Part shown: positions 34,905 through 43,785 of the stretch, in pieces | Layout of the letters: each line of letters opens with the position of its first letter | Numbering within the stretch: position 1 is the stretch's first letter | Assembly (NCBI RefSeq): GCF_003316845.1 | Contig: NZ_QMIK01000008.1 | Location: 62,001 to 126,000 of the forward strand | Origin: Cognataquiflexum aquatile | Lineage (GTDB): Bacteria; Bacteroidota; Bacteroidia; Cytophagales; Cyclobacteriaceae | Direction: 5' to 3' | DNA length: 64,000 nt | Made by a program: the position numbers and the translations under genes | Notes under the pieces: generated by a model | The model's input: the letters and a program-made list of their open reading frames with translations, nothing else | Told to the model about the DNA's origin: nothing | The model's database searches: none

Positions 34905-35942
34905 CTAAATCATCAATGCCTGATTTTCGGATTGGGGTGGGGTAATCTGCAGGCTGCTCGAGGCGGAGATGCTTTTCCTCAGTTCCTCGTCCAGCTTTCT
35001 GGCTTCGGTTTTGATCATTTTGAGAAAATGCAATGTTTCCATAGAGGGTTTTTTGGGGTCGATAATTTCCAAAATCCCAATGATATTGGCCAGTTTGGCG
35101 CGCATCAGGTGTGTTTGGTTGAAAGTCACCGTCGTCAGGTATTGGCTTTGTTGCCGGAAAAGGGATTCTGTTTTTTTCCTTTCGGAGATGTCAAAGAAAC
35201 AGCCCGCCATGACCAAGGGTTCGCCTTCAGGACTCCACTGCAGTACTTTGCCATATCCTAGGACCCAAATGTCTTTTTTATGGAGATTCTTGATCCTGAA
35301 CTCACAGTGGAACGGAAGCTGGCCATGACTCGCAAAATGCTCCTTTAGATTTCCTTCCACTTTGGACCGGTCAGAAGGGTGAACATGTTTTTTCCATTTC
35401 ACATTCTTTTGGCCTTTGGTTTTTTGGATAGCACTGTATCCAAAAATCTCATTCAGAGAAAGGCTCAGCTGATCTGATTGCTGTGCTATATCCCAAATCC
35501 AAAATCCGATCAGGTTTTCTTCAAGCAATCCCTCCATCAGGGAATTTTTTGCATGTATATCATTGATGCTGTCGGGGAAATGCACCGATTTTTCGTTGAC
35601 ATTGTCGGAATTGTGTCCTATTCCGGTGATGTCGATTTTTCCGTCAGGACCTGAGGTGATGGTAAACTCCCATTTGGTCCAGCCAAAAGCCGACCCATCC
35701 GGTTTTATCTTTCTCATTTCCTGTGTAAATTTCCTTTCACCTTCCTTCAGACATTTTTCCAACAGAAACTGAAAATTTGAAAAGTCCTTATAATAAACCA
35801 ATTCCGAAAAGGAAGATCCGGAGGCTTGGGTTTTCAAAAAGCCCGTTTCTTTTTTAAGATGTTCATTGCTATCCAATATATTAGCATCCCTATCCAGGTG
35901 GATAAAATAAAAGTAATCTGAATGCTTAAAAAAATTTTTCAT
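34905..35942 (-). CDS. PAS-domain protein with H-box but no ATPase domain
   Basis: 345 residues from the ATG at 35942 (MKNFFKHSDYFYFIHLDRD); an ATG at 35999 adds 19 residues. Two PAS domains: about 5-115 (DANILDSNEHLKKETGF) and 140-270 (DQLSLSLNEIFGYSAI, CEFRIKNLHKKDIWVLGYGK, FDISERKKTE). Then comes FNQTHLMRAKLANIIGILEI, which looks like a histidine-kinase H-box (HxxRxxLxxIxG) without any following ATP-binding domain. It may be a phosphotransfer or scaffold protein. It is convergent with the propeller gene and belongs to the duplicated cassette. Confidence 0.8.
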   Translation of the reverse strand: MKNFFKHSDYFYFIHLDRDANILDSNEHLKKETGFLKTQASGSSFSELVYYKDFSNFQFLLEKCLKEGERKFTQEMRKIKPDGSAFGWTKWEFTITSGPDGKIDITGIGHNSDNVNEKSVHFPDSINDIHAKNSLMEGLLEENLIGFWIWDIAQQSDQLSLSLNEIFGYSAIQKTKGQKNVKWKKHVHPSDRSKVEGNLKEHFASHGQLPFHCEFRIKNLHKKDIWVLGYGKVLQWSPEGEPLVMAGCFFDISERKKTESLFRQQSQYLTTVTFNQTHLMRAKLANIIGILEIIDPKKPSMETLHFLKMIKTEARKLDEELRKSISASSSLQITPPQSENQALMI

Positions 35943-36061
35943 GAGATAGAAAGGATTATAGGTTGAGTTGAATAACGAAAACGCATATTCATTATACAAA
36001 TTACATATAAACTAATATAAAAAGCAAAAAAATTGTTTTTATCCGGAAACTGACCCAAAAT

Positions 36062-36661
36062 ATGGAATCTATTTATTTATTGAATCGCACAGAATTTGGT
36101 TCTGAATCGAACCTTGGACAAGTAATGACATTAGAGGAAGCGATGGAACTGTTGAGCCTTTGGGTCAAAAACGACAAGCTGCTTTTTCACATGAAGCAGG
36201 TGGGACATCTGATGAAAGCCTATGCTGCGGCAAAGGGAAATGACGAATCCATGCAGCACATGTGGCATTTGGCCGGATTGCTTCATGATGCCGATTGGGA
36301 CCAATGGCCTGATCAGCATTGCCGCAAAATCATAGAAGAATTGGAGTCAAGGAATATCGATCCACGGATTATCCGGACCATCGCTTGCCATGGACCGAGG
36401 TATTTTGGTGTAGAGCCCGTGACCGAGATGGAAAAGATGCTTTATGCCTTTGATGAATTGTCAGGTTTTGTCCATGCCTACTCCCTGATGCGGCCACAGG
36501 GCTATGAGGGAATGGAAGTCAGCGGTGTCAAAAAAAGGCTAAAGGACAAAACCTTCGCTGCCCAAGTCAGCAGGGAAGATATTGCCGATGCTTCAGAAAG
36601 GGCAGGAATACCCGTGGAGGAATTGATCAGTTTTGTGATAGCGAATCAATTGAGGGCATAA
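36062..36661 (+). CDS. HD-domain phosphohydrolase
   Basis: 199 residues; an internal ATG at 36125 (MTLEEAMELL) may be the true start because residues 1-21 look unstructured. The HD signature is HMKQVGHLMKAYA, HMWHLAGLLHDADWDQW, then IIRTIACHG, giving the His..HD..His/Asp metal site. The rest is helical. This small HD class acts on unknown nucleotides or phosphomonoesters in the cytosol. It converges on the DUF4494 gene with a 9-base gap. Confidence 0.85.
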   Translation: MESIYLLNRTEFGSESNLGQVMTLEEAMELLSLWVKNDKLLFHMKQVGHLMKAYAAAKGNDESMQHMWHLAGLLHDADWDQWPDQHCRKIIEELESRNIDPRIIRTIACHGPRYFGVEPVTEMEKMLYAFDELSGFVHAYSLMRPQGYEGMEVSGVKKRLKDKTFAAQVSREDIADASERAGIPVEELISFVIANQLRA

Positions 36662-36670
36662 AAAAAAGGA

Positions 36671-37189
36671 CTATTCGTCCTTTTCTTCATATTCTCTCAG
36701 TTCTGCCTGAACCTCCCGAAGTGGTTTTAGATTTTCGGGAATCGGTGGATTCAGTTCCTCGTCTTTTTCATAAGGGAAAACTTCGACAATCGGACTTTCG
36801 GTCACCTCCGTCACCCGGAAAGAAACGAGCATGTTGTTCAGACTTTCAAAGATCCTTTCGTAGGCTTCCTTTACATCATGCGCCGTGACAATCATGAACT
36901 GCGTCACTTTCTTTTCCTTGCCGCTGTCGCCATCAGCTACGATATAGGTGATTTTGCATTTGTGCCAAATGTCGATATCCTCATAGAAAAACACGTCTAC
37001 CAGATTGCTTTTGCTGATATTGGTCACCTGAAAGTCTCCACGGATAACAGATCCAAGCATGTCATAAATCCTCGCCTCAGCCTCTGTAAATGACACAGCA
37101 TCTACCAGATATTGCTCGGAAACATTCTTGAGCAGGCCTTGCTCAGTTTCTTTGGCATATTTTACTTTACACAAAAACCAGGTTCTCAT
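36671..37189 (-). CDS. DUF4494 family protein
   Basis: 172 residues beginning MRTWFLCKVKYAKETEQG, with VSEQYLVDAVSFTEAEARIY and DIDIWHKCKITYIVADGDSG, which are the DUF4494 signatures. The C-terminus is Glu-rich and disordered. The family is confined to Bacteroidota, cytosolic by sequence, and has no known function. Transcribed away from the patatin gene, with a repeat-bearing 296-base spacer between them. Confidence 0.85.
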   Translation of the reverse strand: MRTWFLCKVKYAKETEQGLLKNVSEQYLVDAVSFTEAEARIYDMLGSVIRGDFQVTNISKSNLVDVFFYEDIDIWHKCKITYIVADGDSGKEKKVTQFMIVTAHDVKEAYERIFESLNNMLVSFRVTEVTESPIVEVFPYEKDEELNPPIPENLKPLREVQAELREYEEKDE

Positions 37190-37346
37190 AATTCAATTTT
37201 TCAAATTCAGGAAGCGAAGGTAAGTCATATTGGCAAAAGCCACAATGAAAAATGTCGATTTAGAATTCAATTAAAATTCTCTTTGTATGTACGCTTTATT
37301 GCCACAAACCATATAAAAACTCGGATTGAAGTTCCATTGTAGTGGC

Positions 37347-37449
37347 TCCGCCACGGCGGACAGGTGTGGACTGTCGACCGTGGACTATGGACTGATTATC
37401 CGAACATTGAACCTTAATTTTCAGTGAGTGGCAAAGTAGCGGATAATCA
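37347..37449 (+). repeat. Heptamer tract and inverted repeats upstream of the patatin gene
   Basis: In the spacer 37190-37485: a GC-rich palindrome TCCGCC-AC-GGCGGA (37347-37360), then four heptamers GTGGACT GTCGACC GTGGACT ATGGACT (37366-37393), then a 10-base inverted repeat TGATTATCCG / CGGATAATCA (37393-37402 with 37440-37449). The heptamers belong to the same second family as 61379-61406. Confidence 0.7.
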
Positions 37450-37485
37450 TAAAATTCCCTTATATTTTGACAGAACAATTCACCA

Positions 37486-39765
37486 ATGTGGGACAAAATC
37501 ATCTATAGTTTTCCGATCCAGCTGTTGATTTTGCATCTGAAAAAGAACCTTTTTCTGGTGGCACTGTGGGTTATGTTGGCGCTGATTATTTTGCAGAAGT
37601 TGGGAACGGTTTTGGGAATTCCCTTTCTTTTTCTTGATCCTGAGTATTTGAATCAGGTTTCCTGGCAGGGGTTTTTTCTGGTGGGAGTGACGCTTGCTAT
37701 CTTCACCATGTCATTCCATATGACGACCTATATCCTTGATGGCTCCAAATTTAAATTCCTGGCGGTCGTCCCACGACCTTTTATCCATTATTGTGTCAAC
37801 AATTCAATCATTCCTCTGATTTTTTATATCCTATACCTTGTGGCATTCATTACTTTTCAGTTTGACAATGAGCATGAGAACAATTGGATCATCCTGGTTT
37901 ATTTCTTGGGATTTGCAGCCGGCACATTGACTACCTACACCTTGATATTCGTTTATTTTGCACTTACCAATAAAGACTTTTTCAAACTTTTTGCTGACAG
38001 TGTGGAAAAAAGACTCCGCAAAACTAAAATCCCACGGGCCAATATGCTCAGAAGGATCAAGGAAAGTCAAAAATCCAAAGACAAGGTGGTGGATTTTCTG
38101 GATATCAACCTGAGATTTAGGCAGGTGAGGCAGGATTTATCAAGATTTGAGACCCATCAGCTGCTCCGTGTCTTTGACCAAAACCACCTCAATATGGTTC
38201 TGATTCAGATTGCATTGATCGGTCTGATTTTGATTTTGGGTTTGTTTAGGGAAAATCCATTTCTTCAGATCCCCGCTGCGGCAAGCAGTATTTTGCTTTT
38301 TTCGATTTTGACGATGGTGGTAGGCGCCTTGGCATTTTGGCTGAGAGATTGGTCGACTCCCATTGTGATCGGCGGCATCTTGCTGTTCAATATTTTGTCG
38401 GGCAGCCGGATTCTCAACAGACCGCACACTGCTTTTGGGATGGATTACGACTCAAGTCCTGCGGTCTACGATATGGACCATCTCAATATGCTGCTCCATC
38501 CGGACAGTGTGGCAAAAGACAAACAATATGCCTTGAAGATTTTGGAAAATTGGAAATCCAAGTTTCCCGTAGGGTCAAAGCCAAAAATGGTTTTTGTTGC
38601 CACGAGCGGGGGAGGACAGCGGGCCGCTTTGTGGACTGTACGGGTTTTGCAGGAAGTGGAGAAAGCTAGTGATAACCAATTTTTCAAACATACCCAAATG
38701 GTCAGCGGCGCGTCGGGCGGGGTAGTAGGAGCAGCGTTTTTCAGGGAATTGTATCTCAGGGCTGCGGATCAAAAACTGGATTTGTTTGATCCCAAATACC
38801 TCGATCAGATCTCCGCTGACAACCTCAATCCGATCATTTTCACTTTATTGGTCAATGACCTCCTGATCAGAAACCAGTCTTTCCATTACAATAACCGAAA
38901 GTACCTCAAAGACCGGGGGTATGCCTTCGAAAACCAATTCAACATCAATACCAAAGGAATCATGGAAAAGCCGATAGCGGCGTACAGGATCCCTGAATTT
39001 GAAAGTAAGATCCCCATGCTTCCTGTCACGCCATTGATTACCAATGATGGGAGGAAATTGTACATAGCTCCATCTCCGATGGCCTATATGGGGATATCTT
39101 TGGACAGGTCAGATGGCGTGGAGGAGAAGAGTCAAGGGATAGATTTTCAGCGGTTTTTTGCCCATCACGGGGCCGACCAACTGCGGTTTATCAGTGCTTT
39201 GAGGATGGGCGCGACTTTTCCATTTATCACTCCAAACGTACAGTTGCCGTCTAGCCCAAGGATGGAGACGATGGATTCGGGATTGTCAGACAATTTTGGC
39301 GTGCAGGATGCCCTTCGGTTTATGTATGTTTTTCAGGATTGGATCAATGAAAATACCTCAGGCGTGCTCTTGATTACCATCAGGGATTCAGAAAAATTTT
39401 CAGAAATCCAACAAAAACAGCCTCCTACATTGTTTGAAAAGCTATTTACCCCGATCAAAAATATTTATATCAATTGGGACAATGTGCAGACCCTCAACAA
39501 TGAAGTCACCTACAACAGGATGAAGGAATCCATGCCCTTCCTTTTGGAAAGGATTGAGTTTGAATATTCCACCTTGCAGTATCTGAAAGAAAGGGGATTG
39601 GCGGATCAGGAAGGGGTGTTTAATCCAAAGCAACAGGAAATTCTCCGGGCTTCATTGAATTGGCGCTTGACCGCAAGGGAGAAAAAATCCATCATTGACA
39701 ATATCCACAGCTACAAAAACCAACAGTCAATGGAGAAATTAAAAGCCATTGATTTTCTCCAATAA
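37486..39765 (+). CDS. Membrane-anchored patatin-like phospholipase
   Basis: 759 residues. The N-terminal 330 residues contain about seven hydrophobic segments, so the protein is fixed in the inner membrane. The patatin domain follows: an oxyanion-type SGGGQRAAL, the nucleophile motif GASGG (GxSxG, near residue 408), and a late MDSGLSDNFGVQDA (near residue 596) that should supply the catalytic Asp, written DSG instead of the common DGG/DGA. It probably hydrolyses membrane lipid acyl groups. A hairpin TAACCC-cagc-GGGTTA overlaps its stop codon. Confidence 0.87.
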   Translation: MWDKIIYSFPIQLLILHLKKNLFLVALWVMLALIILQKLGTVLGIPFLFLDPEYLNQVSWQGFFLVGVTLAIFTMSFHMTTYILDGSKFKFLAVVPRPFIHYCVNNSIIPLIFYILYLVAFITFQFDNEHENNWIILVYFLGFAAGTLTTYTLIFVYFALTNKDFFKLFADSVEKRLRKTKIPRANMLRRIKESQKSKDKVVDFLDINLRFRQVRQDLSRFETHQLLRVFDQNHLNMVLIQIALIGLILILGLFRENPFLQIPAAASSILLFSILTMVVGALAFWLRDWSTPIVIGGILLFNILSGSRILNRPHTAFGMDYDSSPAVYDMDHLNMLLHPDSVAKDKQYALKILENWKSKFPVGSKPKMVFVATSGGGQRAALWTVRVLQEVEKASDNQFFKHTQMVSGASGGVVGAAFFRELYLRAADQKLDLFDPKYLDQISADNLNPIIFTLLVNDLLIRNQSFHYNNRKYLKDRGYAFENQFNINTKGIMEKPIAAYRIPEFESKIPMLPVTPLITNDGRKLYIAPSPMAYMGISLDRSDGVEEKSQGIDFQRFFAHHGADQLRFISALRMGATFPFITPNVQLPSSPRMETMDSGLSDNFGVQDALRFMYVFQDWINENTSGVLLITIRDSEKFSEIQQKQPPTLFEKLFTPIKNIYINWDNVQTLNNEVTYNRMKESMPFLLERIEFEYSTLQYLKERGLADQEGVFNPKQQEILRASLNWRLTAREKKSIIDNIHSYKNQQSMEKLKAIDFLQ

Positions 39766-39778
39766 CCCCAGCGGGTTA

Positions 39779-39806
39779 CTTCGGTCATCGGACATCGGTC
39801 TTTTGT
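39779..39806 (+). repeat. Four-unit relic of the CWTCSGW heptamer family
   Basis: CTTCGGT CATCGGA CATCGGT CTTTTGT, in phase, in the 98-base gap between the patatin gene and the antiporter. Three units are identical to ones in the 26-unit array at 26318-26499. Confidence 0.75.
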
Positions 39807-39863
39807 CAATTATCTAAAGCAAGATGCCTAACTGACCTCTCTGAGGATCTCCACTCCACATTC

Positions 39864-41879
39864 TCAATCAATTTCAACTTCTTTTTCGAAGGCAAGCAAA
39901 GCTTCAGAATTCCCTACCACATAAACCAAGTCGCCGAGTTTGAGTTTCATCGTACCGCTGATGTTGGACATGGTGGTATCCCCGCGCTTGACTGCAACAA
40001 TGTTTATGCCCAACAATTCCCTGATTTTGGCTTCTTTGAGAGGTTTGTTGATGAATGGTCCTGAATCTTTCTCAACTTTAAATCCCACTAGGTTGATCTC
40101 CGGAAGGGCTATCTTCAGTCGTCCTTTAGCAGCATCTGAGGGTTTTCTGAACATCTCATAATTGAAAGAGCGGACTTCTTCTGTAAAACTTTCAATGTCA
40201 TGCCTTGACACAAGGTATTTGCCCAATACCCTGGTGAATATTTCGATAGAGGTTTCGAATTCCTCGGGGATCACTTCATCGGCGCCGAGTTTGTGGTTTT
40301 CCTCCATTTCATTGACATACCTGGTCCTGACGATGATGTAGGGATGGGTGGTCATATACCGGATGTTGGATATTATCCTTTTGGTCGCAGCCGCACTTGA
40401 TATGGCGATGACGGCGACCCTGGCCTTGTGGATATTGACATGTTCAAGCACGGATTCATTGGAGGCATCCCCAAAGAAGATCGGTTCGCCATTGGCGGCT
40501 TCCTTTCGCACCGTGACGGGATTCATTTCGATGATTACATAAGGGATATTGGCTGACTTTGCTGCTTTGGCAAGGTTGTGGCCGTTGAGTCCAAAACCGA
40601 TGATAACAAGGTGGTCTTTGAGGCCGGTTTCCATAGGCAGGTTTTTGGGCACATCCTCATTCCCGAATTTTTCATTGAGCTTGCTTGGCAGGGACAAGGC
40701 AAGTATAGATTTGGAAAGGGATTCCCTTTTCTTCAGAAAAAATGGAGTGATCGCCATTGTCAAAATGGAAATGGCAAGGAAAAACTGGTAAGTGGTCGGG
40801 TCCATCAGTTCATACTTCATTCCTTCTTTCGCCAAAAGCAAAGAAAATTCACCGATCTGAAAGATCGAAAAACCCACAATAAAAGCTTCTTTAAAGCCCT
40901 GTCCGATGGACCTCACAGAAATAGCCACAATGATGAATTTGACCAAAAAGGTCAAAGCTGTCAATCCCAAAATGAGCAGGATATTGGAAAACAGGAATCC
41001 AATGTCGAAGAGCATTCCCACGGATACAAAGAAAAAGCTCAAAAACACTTCTCTAAACGGGAGGATTTTGCCGGTAGCATGGTGGCTGTAGTCGGATTCG
41101 CTGATGATCAGTCCGGCCAAAAACGCACCCAAACCCAGGGAAAGTCCCAATAAAGAAGTCAGGTAAGCCACAGCAAAACAGATGACAATAATGCTGAGAA
41201 GGAAGAGTTCTTCGTTTCTTGTTTTGGCTATGCGAAAGAGGAGGGAAGGAATCAGGTATTTGGCGCTCAGGAATGTCAGGATGATTACCGCAATCCCTTT
41301 TCCGGCCAACAGAAGCAATGAAAGGGCAATATTGTCCGTCTCACCCGCTAGCATCGGAATGAAAAGCATCAATGGAACGATCACTACATCTTGGAAAATC
41401 AGGATCGCCAAAGTGGTACGTCCCGAAATAGTATTGACTTGCCCGCCTTCCTGAAGGAGTTTGAGGACGATGGCAGTGGAACTCAGTGAAATGAGAAACC
41501 CGAGAAAAACGGACACATTCCAATCAAATCCAAAAAAGTGAGTGATCAAAGTCGTGACCAAAATCGTAATAAACACCTGGAGTGACCCACCGATAAATAC
41601 CGCTTTTTTGATGGAAAGGAGACTTTTTAGAGAAAACTCCATGCCGATTACAAACAAAAGCAGGATAACGCCGATTTCGGAAAGTGCCTCAACTGTCGTG
41701 GAGGCGGTGACCAAAGACAGGCCATAAGGTCCTGCTATTGCTCCTGTAAATAAAAATCCGATGATAGTTGGGATTTTGAACCTCATAAAGAGCAAAATCA
41801 CCAAAGTGGCCAAACCAAAAATCCACACTATATCAGAAAGCATGGGTAGTTCAACTTCTGCAAAAATAAAATGAAGCAT
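39864..41879 (-). CDS. CPA2-family cation:proton antiporter (KefB/YbaL type) with RCK domains
   Basis: 671 residues. About 12-13 membrane segments (residues 10-385) with the CPA2 core FLFTGAIAGPYGLSLV and LLFVIGMEFSLKSLL. Then an RCK_N/TrkA-N Rossmann domain (HLVIIGFGLNGHNLAKAAK, near 420) and a TrkA-C domain (about 590-670). It exchanges K+ or Na+ for protons at the inner membrane under nucleotide or glutathione-type control. It is transcribed alone. The N-terminal MLHFIFAEVELPML before the first helix is slightly long; a start at MLSDIV is possible. Confidence 0.92.
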   Translation of the reverse strand: MLHFIFAEVELPMLSDIVWIFGLATLVILLFMRFKIPTIIGFLFTGAIAGPYGLSLVTASTTVEALSEIGVILLLFVIGMEFSLKSLLSIKKAVFIGGSLQVFITILVTTLITHFFGFDWNVSVFLGFLISLSSTAIVLKLLQEGGQVNTISGRTTLAILIFQDVVIVPLMLFIPMLAGETDNIALSLLLLAGKGIAVIILTFLSAKYLIPSLLFRIAKTRNEELFLLSIIVICFAVAYLTSLLGLSLGLGAFLAGLIISESDYSHHATGKILPFREVFLSFFFVSVGMLFDIGFLFSNILLILGLTALTFLVKFIIVAISVRSIGQGFKEAFIVGFSIFQIGEFSLLLAKEGMKYELMDPTTYQFFLAISILTMAITPFFLKKRESLSKSILALSLPSKLNEKFGNEDVPKNLPMETGLKDHLVIIGFGLNGHNLAKAAKSANIPYVIIEMNPVTVRKEAANGEPIFFGDASNESVLEHVNIHKARVAVIAISSAAATKRIISNIRYMTTHPYIIVRTRYVNEMEENHKLGADEVIPEEFETSIEIFTRVLGKYLVSRHDIESFTEEVRSFNYEMFRKPSDAAKGRLKIALPEINLVGFKVEKDSGPFINKPLKEAKIRELLGINIVAVKRGDTTMSNISGTMKLKLGDLVYVVGNSEALLAFEKEVEID

Positions 41880-42038
41880 GTTTTTAAGCTTTGAAGGATT
41901 TTACTGTTTCACAAAATACAACTTAAAACCATAGAAAATTCCTGAAAGAAATTTTATTAGGCCGAAACAAAATGATAAAAAGTAGGGAATTGGTTTGGAA
42001 TGACTATTTCACCATCCTGAGAATGAGTGCTTCACCCA

Positions 42039-42518
42039 TCAATAGGCAAGTCCAAGTTTTTTGTAAATGAAGTGCATCAGCCATGCCGGACCAATCATCA
42101 GAAACTGTACATCCTTGAAGAAAGAAGGTTTTTTTCCTTCGATTTTATGTCCATAAAACTGGAATATCCAAGCCACAATAAAAATGGCGATACTGACTGC
42201 CCACAGGGGAACAGGAGAAACCAAATCGATCAGATTGGCGACGGCGAGGCACAATGCCGAGAAAAAAAACATGCCCAAAGCCAATGGAGGAGACAAAGAA
42301 ACATAATAAAACAAGACAATAACCAGCGCCAGCGTAGCCCAATTGGCAAAATCACCCAAAAAAGGCATCAGCGCCTCAAGGGATCCGGAAGGAATACTGT
42401 AAATCAATCCCACAATGCTGAAAAAAATAGCCGGAACACATATCCAATGGATCGTTTTATTGGTTTCATTCTGGTGGCTTTGGCCATATTCCAATAGCAG
42501 GTCATCAATTTTTCTCAT
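42039..42518 (-). CDS. Mpo1/DUF962-family membrane protein
   Basis: 159 residues, four membrane segments. Conserved family features: NETNKTIHWICVPAIFFSIV, FQFYGHKIEGKKPSFF and MIGPAWLMHFIYKK. The histidines of the yeast Mpo1 Fe(II) dioxygenase, which alpha-oxidises 2-hydroxy fatty acids, are kept (H in IHW, GHKIEGKKP, MHF). A role in hydroxylated fatty acid or sphingolipid turnover is plausible, as many Bacteroidota make such lipids. Single gene with no obvious partner. Confidence 0.85.
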   Translation of the reverse strand: MRKIDDLLLEYGQSHQNETNKTIHWICVPAIFFSIVGLIYSIPSGSLEALMPFLGDFANWATLALVIVLFYYVSLSPPLALGMFFFSALCLAVANLIDLVSPVPLWAVSIAIFIVAWIFQFYGHKIEGKKPSFFKDVQFLMIGPAWLMHFIYKKLGLAY

Positions 42519-42607
42519 GGTATTTGGGTGGGGAGTGGTACTCGGTTTTGGATAATCTGCATTAAATTAATAAATAGCCTTTAAATATCTTCTTTGATTC
42601 TAAAATA

Positions 42608-43735
42608 ATGTTGAGCTATTGGGAAAAGAAACATTTTGTCAACTATGATTTGATCGTCATCGGTGGAGGAATTGTCGGATTGTCGACCTCCATTCAGTTC
42701 AAAATCAAGTTTCCTGAATCCAAAGTACTTGTTTTGGAAAGGGGAATTTTCCCAAGTGGGGCAAGCTCCAGAAATGCAGGTTTTGCCTGTTTTGGCAGTT
42801 TGACCGAAATCCTCGATGACCTCAACTGCATGTCGGAATCGGAAGTCCTACAATTGGTCGAAAAAAGGTATCGAGGACTATTATCCATCAGGGAATTTTT
42901 TGGAGATGAGCGACTCGGTTATTTGCCCACGGGCGGATTGGAACTTCTGACCGAAAAGGAAATGTATGCCTTGCAATCCCTTGATAAAATCAACCAATTG
43001 CTTGATCCGGTTTTCAATGAAGCGGTTTTTGAACAAATGGAGGATATCACACCATTCGGATTTTCAGGCAAAGTGCAGGCAGTAATCAGGAATAAATTTG
43101 AGGGAGAATTGGACTCCGGAAAATTTCTGTTGTCCCTTTGGGAAAAATGTCAGGAGCTGAATATTAAAATACTGACCGGGTCAAAGGTTTCGAAAATTGA
43201 CGTGGAAAGGAAAACGGTTTTTGTCCAAAACCCAACCGAACAAGAAGATATAGACTTCCATGCCGACAAAATAGCCGTTTGTACCAATGCATTTACAAAC
43301 CTTTTGTTACCCGGATTGGACATTCAGCCGGGTAGGGGACTGGTGATGGTCACCAAACCGATTCTCAAGGAAATTCCCCTTTCGGGAACATTCCATTTTG
43401 ACAAAGGGTATGTCTATTTCAGAAAAGTGGAGGATAGAATCCTATTGGGAGGTGGAAGGAATATTGACTTTGAGGGAGAAAACACCCTTTCCATGGAAGT
43501 CAATCCCAAAATCAAAGAATACTTACTGGATATCCTTCATGGAATCATTCTTCCTGATACCGATATTGAAATAGATCTATGGTGGACGGGAATCATGGCC
43601 TTTGGTAAAAACAAAAAACCAATTGTGGAAATGGTGGGAAAAAATGTTGGAGTCGCTGTCAGGTTGGGCGGAATGGGGGTCGCGATTGGCTGGCAAACAG
43701 CTGAAGAGTTGGTAAACATGCTGGCAGAGGTGTAA
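42608..43735 (+). CDS. FAD-dependent oxidoreductase, DAO (glycine oxidase/DadA) family
   Basis: 375 residues. FAD Rossmann motif DLIVIGGGIVGLSTSIQF (near 14-31), the ATG-like region PSGASSRNAGFACFG, and a C-terminal WWTGIMAFGKNKKPIVEMVG, GGMGVAIGWQTAEEL. It belongs to the D-amino-acid-oxidase fold enzymes that oxidise amines or hydroxy acids; the substrate cannot be read. It precedes nhaC by 50 bases in the same direction. Confidence 0.85.
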   Translation: MLSYWEKKHFVNYDLIVIGGGIVGLSTSIQFKIKFPESKVLVLERGIFPSGASSRNAGFACFGSLTEILDDLNCMSESEVLQLVEKRYRGLLSIREFFGDERLGYLPTGGLELLTEKEMYALQSLDKINQLLDPVFNEAVFEQMEDITPFGFSGKVQAVIRNKFEGELDSGKFLLSLWEKCQELNIKILTGSKVSKIDVERKTVFVQNPTEQEDIDFHADKIAVCTNAFTNLLLPGLDIQPGRGLVMVTKPILKEIPLSGTFHFDKGYVYFRKVEDRILLGGGRNIDFEGENTLSMEVNPKIKEYLLDILHGIILPDTDIEIDLWWTGIMAFGKNKKPIVEMVGKNVGVAVRLGGMGVAIGWQTAEELVNMLAEV

Positions 43736-43785
43736 TTTTCCAAAAAATTCTTAATTTCAGTTTTTTATAATTTTATAAAACATTA

